Below are positions 34,227 to 42,659 of a stretch of DNA of 64,000 bases, in pieces. Position 1 is the stretch's first letter. Each line of letters begins with the position of its first letter. Made by a program: the position numbers and the translations under genes. The stretch is from Herpetosiphonaceae bacterium. Its GTDB lineage: Bacteria; Chloroflexota; Chloroflexia; Chloroflexales; Herpetosiphonaceae. The stretch is taken from assembly GCA_013538855.1 (NCBI GenBank), contig JABXJS010000081.1, positions 1 to 64,000 of the forward strand, in the 5' to 3' direction. A model generated the notes under the pieces. That model did not search any database and had not been told where the DNA came from. It saw only the letters and a program-made list of their open reading frames with translations.

Positions 34227-34255
34227 ATTGTAACAATCCTTTAGATTCTCGGCAA
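34227..34255 (-). promoter_or_regulatory. promoter of gltA
   Basis: On the minus strand TTGCCG (34255-34250) and TACAAT (34232-34227) are exactly 17 bases apart, giving a leader of about 85 bases. Confidence 0.75.
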
Positions 34256-34326
34256 CGTGAGTAGACCCAAGCAGGTCGCTGTGCGAGCACAGCTGACCCA
34301 CATAACGACCAACAGCTGCGCGTAGG

Positions 34327-34560
34327 TTATGGCTCGAAGCGATCGCCGAACAGGCTGCCAAGCACATAGCTCGTCAACAGCGTATAAAAGGATGAGCCGC
34401 CGCAGGCGAGGCCCACGCCAAGCGCTGGCAGCACATTGGAGCGCAGCACCCGCACTGGCCCGAGCACCACACCGCGTTGCGTGGGCAGCCCACGGCTGGC
34501 CGACCCAAGCGCCGAGCCAACGTGAGCGACAACAATCAACTTAAGCATCTTCTTGAGCAT
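34327..34560 (-). CDS. small hypothetical membrane protein
   Basis: A 77-residue protein I do not recognise. The start MLKKMLKLIVVAHVG suggests a short basic signal and hydrophobic stretch, and a second Gly/Leu-rich hydrophobic segment fills residues 45-70. GAGGAG lies about seven bases before the ATG. That site and the absence of any other gene between gltA and the polysaccharide operon are the main support. It is upstream of gltA, which has its own promoter, so they need not be linked. A chance frame remains possible. Confidence 0.45.
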   Translation of the reverse strand: MLKKMLKLIVVAHVGSALGSASRGLPTQRGVVLGPVRVLRSNVLPALGVGLACGGSSFYTLLTSYVLGSLFGDRFEP

Positions 34561-34802
34561 ATGCGGCTCCTCTAGCTAAAACCGGCACCACCTGTTCAGT
34601 ATAGCGCGTTTTCGCGCGCACTTGGCACATGCCTTGCTGCACCACAGTGCTAGAAGCGCCACAACGGCACAGCATAGCGGCGAAAAAGTGTCAACCTAAA
34701 ACTGTAGCCGAACAGTCATCCTATGGCTGAAGCATAGAATCATCCAGCCTCACCCACACAGGTGAATTAGCGCCAGGAGCCGCTTTAGAACCAGTGATAT
34801 TC
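34561..34802. other. intergenic region before the polysaccharide operon
   Basis: No gene or clear hairpin is seen here. The DNA is noticeably less GC-rich than the genes on either side and ends at the promoter at 34803. Confidence 0.4.
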
Positions 34803-34831
34803 TTGACACTCACAAGTGTGCGTGGTATGGT
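34803..34831 (+). promoter_or_regulatory. promoter of the polysaccharide operon, with palindrome over the -35
   Basis: A consensus TTGACA (34803-34808) and TATGGT (34826-34831, with an extended TG) are 17 bases apart. A palindrome ACACT-CACA-AGTGT (34806-34819) overlaps the -35 and could be an operator. This is the best promoter ahead of the fifteen-gene run. Confidence 0.8.
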
Positions 34832-34885
34832 TAGCCCACTTCACCCATATCCTCGGAACAGGTTTGCTGCTCACAAGGAGTAGGT

Positions 34886-35533
34886 ATGCGCCTAAAACGA
34901 TCAACAGCCGTTGGACTGCTCGCAATCCTGTTAGGGATCAACATGGTTGGCTTTGGATGGAGCGGCTCTTGGGGAGTTGCCTATGGCCAATCGGCAGGTC
35001 CAACCCCCACACTGCCCACAAATATTTCGCCGATTAGTGCAGAAAAGTCGGTTAACCCCAGCAACGGCGAGCCAGGCGACAGCCTGACGTTCTCGATTGA
35101 TATTCGCAACAACGAAACCAGCGCCCAGACGAATGTCACCCTCAGTGATCGAATACCTGACTTTCTTGAGATCATCTCAGTCAACACGACCAAAGGCACG
35201 GCCTCGTTTAGTGGGCAGAATGTGTCAGTAAACATCGGCACCCTCGAGCCAGGCGAAGTGGTAACCGTAACAATCGTTGTGCGTATTCGCCAGTCGGCCA
35301 GCGATGGCGACACGGGGATTAACGTCGCCGAGGTGTCTTCAACGGAAGGCGGCTCGACTGTAACGACCCCGACGAATCCGGTCGCGATCAGTGTCAACCA
35401 ACCACCGCCAGCGCAGCTGCCGCCCACAGGCGCAAGCAGCCGCCCGGTATGGCTTGGATGGCTTGGCCTAGCGCTGTGCGCAGTCGGTCTATTCAGCGTG
35501 CTACGTCAGCGCCAGCAGCAACACGAGGGCTAG
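34886..35533 (+). CDS. DUF11-type surface protein with LPPTG sorting signal
   Basis: A 215-residue exported protein, first in the polysaccharide operon. A signal peptide (about residues 1-34, ending near AYG) is followed by a Thr/Pro linker. One DUF11-like beta-sandwich covers about 50-165 (NPSNGEPGDSLTFSIDIRN, then the VTLSDRIPDFLE turn). The C-terminus is a cell-wall sorting signal: LPPTG at 178-182, a hydrophobic helix (about 188-206) and the tail RQRQQQHEG. Sortases cut this motif and attach the protein to the envelope. No sortase gene is in the window. DUF11 domains are often found in surface fibres. AAGGAG precedes the ATG by four bases. The next gene starts one base after its stop. Confidence 0.85.
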   Translation: MRLKRSTAVGLLAILLGINMVGFGWSGSWGVAYGQSAGPTPTLPTNISPISAEKSVNPSNGEPGDSLTFSIDIRNNETSAQTNVTLSDRIPDFLEIISVNTTKGTASFSGQNVSVNIGTLEPGEVVTVTIVVRIRQSASDGDTGINVAEVSSTEGGSTVTTPTNPVAISVNQPPPAQLPPTGASSRPVWLGWLGLALCAVGLFSVLRQRQQQHEG

Positions 35534-35534
35534 G

Positions 35535-37370
35535 GTGGAAATCCAACGCTATCTTTATGCACTCCGGCGCTGGTGGTGGCTCTTGCTCATGGGCATCAGT
35601 GTCACTGGCATCTCGGGCTATCTCTTTAGCGCCCAGCAGACACCAATGTACACCAGCACCGTGCGGGTGATCGTCGGCCAAACGCTGCAGAGCGTCAACC
35701 CAGACTATGGCAGCCTCGCCGCCAGCGAGCGGCTTGTGGCCACGTATGCGCAGCTCGTGCAGAGTCGCTCGATTAGTCAGGAAGTGGCCAAGGCGCTAGG
35801 CCGCGCTGACCTGGGGGCAACCACGGTTCAAGCGCAGCCAGTGCCAGACACCGAGTTTTTGGATATTGTGGTAGAGGCCACCGACCCGCAGCTGGCGGCA
35901 GACATCGCCAACGAGTACGCCCACCAGCTGATTCAAGAGAGTCCCACCGGCCCACAGAGCGCCGAGGCCCGCATTCTAGCCGAGGTCGATGCACAAATCA
36001 CCGACCTCAAGAATCAGATCAGCGCCCGCGATGCGGAGATCAAGTCGCTGCAGGAGCAGATCAAAAATCTCGGCACCGATACGGCCGAGGCCCAGCCGCT
36101 GATTGCGCAGCTGCAAGTGACGCAGCAGCTCCAGAGCGATGATCGTCAAACGCTGAGCACGCTGTACAACACAGTGCTTGGCAATCGCTCAAATACGGTC
36201 AGCGTCGTCGAGCCAGCGATTATGCAGCCAACCCCGATCGCACCACACCCGCTGCGCGCAGGCATCCTCAGCGGCATCGCTGGGCTGCTGATTGCGCTTG
36301 GGTTTGTGGTTGGCCTTGAGTACATCGACGACTCGATCAAGTCGCCTGATGAGGTTGTCGACCTGATCGAGGCACCCCTGCTAGCCGCAGTCGTGAAGCA
36401 GTCCAAAGTTGTGCGCGCGCCTGAGCGGCTGGTCACCAAGCTCGATCCACGCTCGGCAGGCGCAGAGGCATTCCGCACCCTGCGCACGAACTTGCAGTTT
36501 TCACGAATTGACTCCAAAACACGCAGCCTGCTCATCACCAGCAGCCAGCCCGAAGAGGGCAAGAGCACGGTGGCCTCTAACTTGGCCTGGGTGCTAGCGC
36601 AGGCTGGTCAGCGCGTCATCCTGATCGACGCTGATCTGCGCAAGCCAATGCTGCACAAGATTTTCGAACTGAACAACGAGTTCGGCCTCACGAATTTGCT
36701 GACCAACACCGAGGACAGTGAAATCGCCGAGCAGGCCATCCACACACTAACGCCCAATCTGCGCGTGGTGCCAAGCGGCCCGCAGCCACCCAACCCCTCG
36801 GAGCTGCTTAGCTCACGGCGGATGGAGATGCTGATCTGGCTGTTTCAGCAGGAGTATGACTGGGTCATTTTTGACACACCGCCGGTGCTCACCGTCACCG
36901 ATCCGCTGGCGCTCGCGCCACGCACCGATGGCGTGCTGCTGGTTGCCGCTGGCAAGGTGACTAGCCGTGATGCGCTGCGCAAGAGCTATCAGGCGCTCAA
37001 GACCGTGGGCGCGACGCTGATCGGCAGCGTCGTCAACAAGCTCGATGCGCGCGCAGAAGGCTACTACAGCTACTACACCTACTACTACGATCAACAGCAC
37101 CAAGAGCGTGAAGAGCAGCCACGGCGCTGGTGGACGCTCTGGAGCCGTCGCGGCGACGCACTAGCGAATGGCCACGCGAACGGCCACACGAATGGCCACA
37201 CGAATGGCCACGCGAATGGCCACAGCAACGGCTATAGCAACGGCAACGGCAATGGCCACGTGCAGACGGCGGAGGCAGAGGTCGAGCCGCCGCTGAACGA
37301 TGAAGCAGCAGACGCAGAAACAGAGACAGCCGCTCCAACACCCGACAACCATGATCAAACGGCGCTCTAG
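35535..37370 (+). CDS. Wzz-type chain-length determinant fused to BY-kinase
   Basis: A 611-residue inner-membrane protein that controls polysaccharide assembly. The Wzz domain comprises a first helix (about residues 14-32), an external coiled-coil part (to about 235) and a second helix (about 240-260). The cytosolic tyrosine-kinase domain has Walker A, PEEGKST, with Lys343 and Ser344, then Walker A' ILIDADLRKP and Walker B VIFDTPP. A Tyr cluster at about 510-520 is the usual autophosphorylation tail. After it comes an Asn-Gly-His repeat tail (about 544-576), which is not usual for the family. The start is GTG, two bases after the previous stop. Kinase cycling of the Tyr cluster is known to tune chain length and export. 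Confidence 0.95.
   Translation: MEIQRYLYALRRWWWLLLMGISVTGISGYLFSAQQTPMYTSTVRVIVGQTLQSVNPDYGSLAASERLVATYAQLVQSRSISQEVAKALGRADLGATTVQAQPVPDTEFLDIVVEATDPQLAADIANEYAHQLIQESPTGPQSAEARILAEVDAQITDLKNQISARDAEIKSLQEQIKNLGTDTAEAQPLIAQLQVTQQLQSDDRQTLSTLYNTVLGNRSNTVSVVEPAIMQPTPIAPHPLRAGILSGIAGLLIALGFVVGLEYIDDSIKSPDEVVDLIEAPLLAAVVKQSKVVRAPERLVTKLDPRSAGAEAFRTLRTNLQFSRIDSKTRSLLITSSQPEEGKSTVASNLAWVLAQAGQRVILIDADLRKPMLHKIFELNNEFGLTNLLTNTEDSEIAEQAIHTLTPNLRVVPSGPQPPNPSELLSSRRMEMLIWLFQQEYDWVIFDTPPVLTVTDPLALAPRTDGVLLVAAGKVTSRDALRKSYQALKTVGATLIGSVVNKLDARAEGYYSYYTYYYDQQHQEREEQPRRWWTLWSRRGDALANGHANGHTNGHTNGHANGHSNGYSNGNGNGHVQTAEAEVEPPLNDEAADAETETAAPTPDNHDQTAL
37164..37260 (+). repeat. 12-bp tandem repeat encoding (A/T/S)-N-G-(H/Y)
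   Basis: About eight units of the type GCGAATGGCCAC lie inside the kinase gene, encoding the Asn-Gly-His tail. A change in unit number would keep the frame. Confidence 0.85.
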
Positions 37371-40233
37371 CTCTAAACAATCACACAAACGAGAGCGGCG
37401 TCATAAGCGCCGCTTCTTTATTATCTGCGGCTTGCTTGTGCTCGGCTGGTGTGGCTGGATCGGCGTCAGCAGCTGGCAGGCGCTGCGCCACGGCCGTGCC
37501 GCCCAAGCAGCGCTGCAGAGCCAGCCACTGCGGCCGCAAGCGCTGGAAACTGCCTGTGCCCAGCTCGGCGCAGCCGGCGGCAACCTGCGCACGCTGCGCA
37601 CACTCACGCTGCCAATCACGCCGCTGCTGCGCCACAGCAGCTGGGTGCCAAAGCTCGGCCCGCTGCTCAGCAGCACACCGGCACTGCTCGATAGCGGCAG
37701 CGCTGGAGCCGATCTGCTGGACTATACATGTGCAGCCCTCGCCCCTGTTTGGCCAGCTCTGGAAGCCCCAGCCGAGCAGCGCCTGGCCGCGATCCTGCGC
37801 GCGCTCCAGCCGCAGCCCCCAGATTGGAACAGACTACAACAGCTCACCACACAGCTCGCGCAGGCCTGGGCAGGTATGCCGCCGTCCGCGCTTGAGCGCT
37901 GGCCCTTCGCCAGCTACCCACAGCTCCAGCAGCTTGCGCCTACGCTGCGCGACAGTCAGCAGATGCTCCAGCTGGCCCAGCCACTCTGGCCAGCGCTGCC
38001 AACGCTGCTAGGGCTAGAGCGGCCGGTGCGCTGGCTGGTGGTGGCCCAAAACCCAGGCGAGCTGCGGCCAACCGGCGGCTTCATCGGCAGCCTTGCGCTC
38101 ATCACACTCGACCAGGGTCAGCTTACCGCGAGCGCGTACTACAACTCATCGCTGCTTGGTGCAGCGGCACCGGCAGGATCGGCCATGCCAGCGCCCTACA
38201 ACGATTACCTACGCGCATCGATCTGGACCCTGCGCGATGCAAACTGGTGGCCAGACTGGCCGCGCTCAGCGCGGATCATCGAGACGTTCTGGGAGCTCAA
38301 CGAGCAGCCAGCGGTCGATGGCGTGATCGCGGTTAATTTGTACGCGCTTGAGGCGCTGCTGCCAACGCTCGGCAGCATCGAGGTGCCCAACTACGGCACC
38401 GTGAGTGCAGCAGCAGGGCTAGAAACGATCTACAGCCTCTACGAGGGCCAGGACCAGCTAACCAGCAATAAAGATTTTCTCGGCGCGCTGTTTCAAGCAA
38501 CACTGCAGCGCCTGCTCACCGCCAGCCCGCAGCAGCTGCCAAGCATCGCGGCCGGGCTGTACAGCGCGCTCGATTCGCGCCAGATCAGCCTGTGGCTGCA
38601 CGATGACGCAGCGCAGCAGGCGATCACCGCAGCGCAGTGGGACGGCAGCCAGCCAGCACTGCCGGCAGATCGGCTCCAGGTTATCGACGCCGATCTCAGC
38701 TATAGCGACGTGCAGCCGTTCATCGACGAGCGCATGGCGCTGACCGTGCGCTTGAACCAGCAGGGCCAGCCAATCAGCAGCACGCTGATCATCACCTACA
38801 CCAACCACTACGATGACTGGAACGCCGCCCAGACCCAGCACCAAGTCTTTGGCTACTGCTACAACGTTGCCACCCAGCTGCAGGAGCGCATACCAGGCTG
38901 CTATGGTAACTATGTGCGCATCTATCTGCCGCCGCAGGCCGCTGTCAGCAGCGTCCATGGCAACGACGGGCCGCTGACAGTGGAGCGTAGCGCGCAGTTC
39001 AGCAGTGTCGGCATGTATCTGCGGCTGCTGCCAGGTGCCACACGCCAGCTGCGCATCGACTATACGCCGCAGCTCAGCAGTGCAGCAGGCGACTACCGGC
39101 TGGATGTGCTCAAGCAGGCGGGCACCTTCGCGCGCCCGCTCGCGCTGACGCTGATCGACTCCACGGGGCAGACACTTGCAGCTGATATCGACCTCTGGCG
39201 TGATCGCACCTTGAGCGTGAGCGCCACGACAGGTGGGCTACAGTGGACGCAGCCGCTGCCGCCGCTGCATCCGGCGGCCCAGGCGCAGCTAACACGCGCG
39301 CGCAGCTGGGAGCAGGGCTGGCAGCTCTGGCCAGCGAACCAGGCGGCGGCGCTGCGCCAGTGGCAGCAGACAGGCACGCTGGAGCAGAGCCTGGATCAAG
39401 TAACGGCGCTGCGCTGGCAGGGTGAGCTTGAGCAAGCGGCACAGCTGCTGGCGGCCTTGGAGCGTGAAATGCCCACCAGCGCGCGCGCGGCCTTTCTGCG
39501 CGGCCAGCTGGCCGAGGAGCAGGGCAGCATGGCTGAGGCCATCAGCGCCTATCAAACTGCGCTCGAGCGTGATCCACAGGCCGATGTGGCGCGGCTGGCG
39601 CTGGCGCTGCTGCAAAGCCATAGCGGCCAGACCGCCGCCGCGATCGCCACTCTCCAGCAGATGCAGGAGCCAAAGATCACCCTGCGGCGACGGGCCTTTG
39701 ATGCGCGTCTCGCTGGCGATGTTGCCGCCGCAGATCAGCTGCAAGCCCTCATTTTAGCGCTGGACCCGGCTGATCAGATGGCCTGGGAGGAGCGCTACTG
39801 GCTGGCGCGCTTCAGCAGCGACCAGCCGCGCTGGGAGCATGTGCTCGCCATCGCACAAGCGGCCAGCGCCCAAGCGCCGACAAGTGCCGTATGGAGCAGC
39901 CGCCGCGCCGAAGCGCAGCAGGCGCTAGGCAACACAGCGGCAGCGCTGGCTGACTGGCAGCAGACCACCAGCCTCAGCCCGACCAATGCGCTCGCCTGGT
40001 ACAATCAGGGCCTCATTCAGCGCAAGCTCAACGATATCAGTGCAGCGACCTACAGCATCGAGCAAGCCGTTAAGGTCAGCGCGACACCAGACATAAACTT
40101 CTTGGTCGTTCTGGCCGACCTGTATGTTGAACAAGAGCGCACTGCTGAAGCGCGCCATCTCTATGCCCAAGCGCTCCAGCTACAGCCAGAGCGCGATGAC
40201 CTACAGCAAACCTTAGATCTTCTAGGAGAGTAG
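37351..40233 (+). CDS. DUF4012 protein with C-terminal TPR repeats
   Basis: A 960-residue protein. A very basic start (residues 1-21) precedes one membrane helix (about 22-42), so the rest should lie outside. A helical region leads to the DUF4012 domain, whose hallmark NPGELRPTGGFIG begins at Asn234. DUF4012 genes are typically found in envelope polysaccharide clusters. Their activity is not known, though a relation to LytR-CpsA-Psr-like ligases has been suggested by their context. From about residue 680 to 955 there are TPR-like helices (GELEQAAQLLAALE, GSMAEAISAYQTALE, AEARHLYAQALQLQPE). The ATG at 37351 overlaps the end of the kinase gene by 20 bases. Confidence 0.85.
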   Translation: MIKRRSSSKQSHKRERRHKRRFFIICGLLVLGWCGWIGVSSWQALRHGRAAQAALQSQPLRPQALETACAQLGAAGGNLRTLRTLTLPITPLLRHSSWVPKLGPLLSSTPALLDSGSAGADLLDYTCAALAPVWPALEAPAEQRLAAILRALQPQPPDWNRLQQLTTQLAQAWAGMPPSALERWPFASYPQLQQLAPTLRDSQQMLQLAQPLWPALPTLLGLERPVRWLVVAQNPGELRPTGGFIGSLALITLDQGQLTASAYYNSSLLGAAAPAGSAMPAPYNDYLRASIWTLRDANWWPDWPRSARIIETFWELNEQPAVDGVIAVNLYALEALLPTLGSIEVPNYGTVSAAAGLETIYSLYEGQDQLTSNKDFLGALFQATLQRLLTASPQQLPSIAAGLYSALDSRQISLWLHDDAAQQAITAAQWDGSQPALPADRLQVIDADLSYSDVQPFIDERMALTVRLNQQGQPISSTLIITYTNHYDDWNAAQTQHQVFGYCYNVATQLQERIPGCYGNYVRIYLPPQAAVSSVHGNDGPLTVERSAQFSSVGMYLRLLPGATRQLRIDYTPQLSSAAGDYRLDVLKQAGTFARPLALTLIDSTGQTLAADIDLWRDRTLSVSATTGGLQWTQPLPPLHPAAQAQLTRARSWEQGWQLWPANQAAALRQWQQTGTLEQSLDQVTALRWQGELEQAAQLLAALEREMPTSARAAFLRGQLAEEQGSMAEAISAYQTALERDPQADVARLALALLQSHSGQTAAAIATLQQMQEPKITLRRRAFDARLAGDVAAADQLQALILALDPADQMAWEERYWLARFSSDQPRWEHVLAIAQAASAQAPTSAVWSSRRAEAQQALGNTAAALADWQQTTSLSPTNALAWYNQGLIQRKLNDISAATYSIEQAVKVSATPDINFLVVLADLYVEQERTAEARHLYAQALQLQPERDDLQQTLDLLGE

Positions 40234-40235
40234 CA

Positions 40236-41183
40236 ATGGCAGACCGATACCTTGTAACCGGCGGCGGTGGCTTTATCGGATCACACCTTGTACGAGCGCT
40301 GCTGGAGCGTGGTGATGCCGTGCGCGTGCTTGATGACTTTTCAACCGGCAGGCGCACGAATCTGGCGGCCGTCGAGCACGACATCGATCTGCGTATCGGC
40401 TCCATTCTGGACCATGACACGCTCAGCAGCGCGATGAACGGCATCGACTACGTGCTGCATCAAGCTGCGCTGCCATCGGTGAGCCGCTCGGTCGCACGGC
40501 CCCGCGATAGCCATGAGGTCAACGCCACAGGCACGCTCAACGTACTGCTGGCCGCGCGCGACGCCGGGGTGCGCAAGGTCGTGTATGCTGCCTCATCATC
40601 GGTGTATGGCAACAGCCCGACGATGCCGCGCCACGAAGAGCTGCCGACACAGCCGCTATCGCCATACGCCAGCGCCAAGCTCGCTGGTGAGAACTACTGT
40701 CGTGCCATCCACCACGTGTACGGCTTGCCAACGGTGATGCTGCGCTACTTTAACATCTTTGGGCCAGGCCAAGATCCCGACTCGCCCTACTCGGCGGTAA
40801 TACCACGCTTTATCACAGCGCTGCTACGTGGCGAGCCACCGCAAATCAACGGCGACGGCACGCAGTCGCGCGACTTCACCTACGTGGCCAACGCCGTGCA
40901 TGCCAACCTGCTTGCCTGTGCCGCCGACGAGCGGGCCAACGGCAACGTGATGAACATCGCCTGCGGCGGCGCGTACAGTTTACTGGAGCTGATGGGCAAC
41001 TTATGTGAGATTTTAGACACGCAGATCGAGCCAGTCTTTGGGCCAGAGCGGCCTGGTGATGTGCGCCACTCGTGTGCCTCGATCGAGCGCGCCAAGGAGC
41101 TGATTGGCTACACACCGGCTGTCGCATTCCGGGCGGGCCTAGAGGCGACCGTCGCGAGCTTCCAGCTAGCCAGTGTACTATGA
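40236..41183 (+). CDS. NDP-sugar epimerase/dehydratase (GalE/WbpP-like SDR)
   Basis: A 315-residue extended short-chain dehydrogenase. The NAD site is VTGGGGFIGSHL (residues 7-18). Catalytic Tyr and Lys lie in YASAKLAGE, after the SSSVYG triad serine, and RYFNIFGPGQDP is typical of UDP-hexose 4-epimerases of the WbpP type. The enzyme probably makes UDP-galactose, UDP-GalNAc or a uronic acid from the gluco form. A specificity call would need the substrate-pocket residues to be aligned. AGGAGA precedes the ATG. It supplies a nucleotide sugar for the glycosyltransferases encoded downstream. Confidence 0.9.
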   Translation: MADRYLVTGGGGFIGSHLVRALLERGDAVRVLDDFSTGRRTNLAAVEHDIDLRIGSILDHDTLSSAMNGIDYVLHQAALPSVSRSVARPRDSHEVNATGTLNVLLAARDAGVRKVVYAASSSVYGNSPTMPRHEELPTQPLSPYASAKLAGENYCRAIHHVYGLPTVMLRYFNIFGPGQDPDSPYSAVIPRFITALLRGEPPQINGDGTQSRDFTYVANAVHANLLACAADERANGNVMNIACGGAYSLLELMGNLCEILDTQIEPVFGPERPGDVRHSCASIERAKELIGYTPAVAFRAGLEATVASFQLASVL

Positions 41184-42628
41184 GTCGCCCACGGCTGTTG
41201 CGCGACACTGCGCTCTATGCGATCAGCAGCATGGCCACCAAACTAATCGGTGCGCTGCTGCTGCCGCTGATCACGCGCTTAATCTCGCCAGCGCAGTATG
41301 GCCTGATCGATCTGCTGGCGCTGTGCGGGCAGTTTGGCCTGGAGATGATCGTGCTGGGCACGGACTATGTGATCGCGCTGTACTACCACGATGAGCAGAC
41401 CGACCAGGGGCAGCTGATCGGCACGATTATGCTGGGGCGGGTGATCTTCGGCGCGCTGGTTTTGAGCATCGGGGTGATCTTCTCGCAGCAGCTGGCGCGC
41501 TGGCTGGCTACGCCCACAGCGCAGCGCGGCCTGCTGATTGCGCTGATTGGGTTGCCGTTCAGCGCCACCGTCAATAGCTGGCTGATGATTCTGCGCCAAG
41601 CAGGCCGCGCGCTGCTGCTAGTGAGCATCACGGTGAGCAAAGTGCTTGCGACGGCGCTGCTCACGGTAGGACTGCTGCTGTGGCTGCCTGACCCGCTCAG
41701 CGCCTACTTTCTGGCGATTCTGCTCGTTGACGGCAGCGTGGCCGTGGGGCTAAGCCTGGCCTTCCGCAGCTGGATCAGGTGGCCAGACCGGGCGCTGACC
41801 TGGCTGATCTTGCGCAAAGGCATCGCGTTCTTCCCGCGCTCGGTTTATTTTATCCTGATGACGCTGATCGCACGCCAGATCCTGCTGCACTGGGGATCGC
41901 TCGCGGAGGTGGGGCTGTATGGCGCGGCCAACAAAATCAGCTACGGCATCTGGATCGGCATCACCGCCTTCTCGCAGGCGTGGCTGGCCTACAGCATGGC
42001 GATCGCCAAGCAGCCAGATGCGCCGCAGATCTATGCGCGCTACCTTGAGCGCTATGTCGTCAGTATCGGCACGCTGGTCGTCGGCCTCGCACTGCTGGCC
42101 CCCGAGGCGCTGGCGCTGCTGACCACGAGCGCCTATCTGCCTGCCGCGCCGCTGGTGGGCTGGCAGGCGCTGAGTCTGATGGCGGTCGGCGCACTGGTTA
42201 TTGTCACCACGGGCCTTAATCTCAACAAAGAGACGCTGATCGTTGGTCGTGTCACCGTCGTGATGGGCGTGGTCAACGTTGGCCTAGCGATCCTGCTCGT
42301 GCCGTGGCTCGGCGGGCTAGGCGTGGCGTTGGCAGCGGCGCTGGATCAAGGGCTGGTGGTGATTGTGCTGTATCATATTGCCCAGCGCTACCATCGGCTG
42401 CCATTTCGCGGCTGGCGCATCAGCCTCTGGCTGGGGCAGATCGTGCTCGCTGTTGGCGTAGCGAGCTGGCTCCCAAGCAATGTTTCCTGGCGGCTGCTGG
42501 GCCTCAAGCTGCTGATTCTAAGCGCCTATGGCGTGGGATTGTGGATCAGCGGTGGCCTGAACGCGCTGCAGCTGCGCGCGCAGCTACAGCGCATCTGGCA
42601 GCGGCGTATTCCTGAAACTGGTGTTTAG
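41180..42628 (+). CDS. polysaccharide flippase (Wzx-type)
   Basis: A 482-residue protein with about fourteen hydrophobic helices. The start RDTALYAISSMATKLIGALLLPLITR, with RLISPAQYG soon after, is typical of the MATE/MVF flippase superfamily. Wzx proteins turn lipid-linked oligosaccharide units from the inner to the outer face of the membrane. Its ATG overlaps the stop of the epimerase gene (ATGA). It is the only flippase seen in the operon, which fits a Wzx/Wzy route rather than an ABC exporter. Confidence 0.9.
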   Translation: MSRPRLLRDTALYAISSMATKLIGALLLPLITRLISPAQYGLIDLLALCGQFGLEMIVLGTDYVIALYYHDEQTDQGQLIGTIMLGRVIFGALVLSIGVIFSQQLARWLATPTAQRGLLIALIGLPFSATVNSWLMILRQAGRALLLVSITVSKVLATALLTVGLLLWLPDPLSAYFLAILLVDGSVAVGLSLAFRSWIRWPDRALTWLILRKGIAFFPRSVYFILMTLIARQILLHWGSLAEVGLYGAANKISYGIWIGITAFSQAWLAYSMAIAKQPDAPQIYARYLERYVVSIGTLVVGLALLAPEALALLTTSAYLPAAPLVGWQALSLMAVGALVIVTTGLNLNKETLIVGRVTVVMGVVNVGLAILLVPWLGGLGVALAAALDQGLVVIVLYHIAQRYHRLPFRGWRISLWLGQIVLAVGVASWLPSNVSWRLLGLKLLILSAYGVGLWISGGLNALQLRAQLQRIWQRRIPETGV

Positions 42629-42659
42629 ACATACTCGATACATAGAGAAAGGTACCTGT

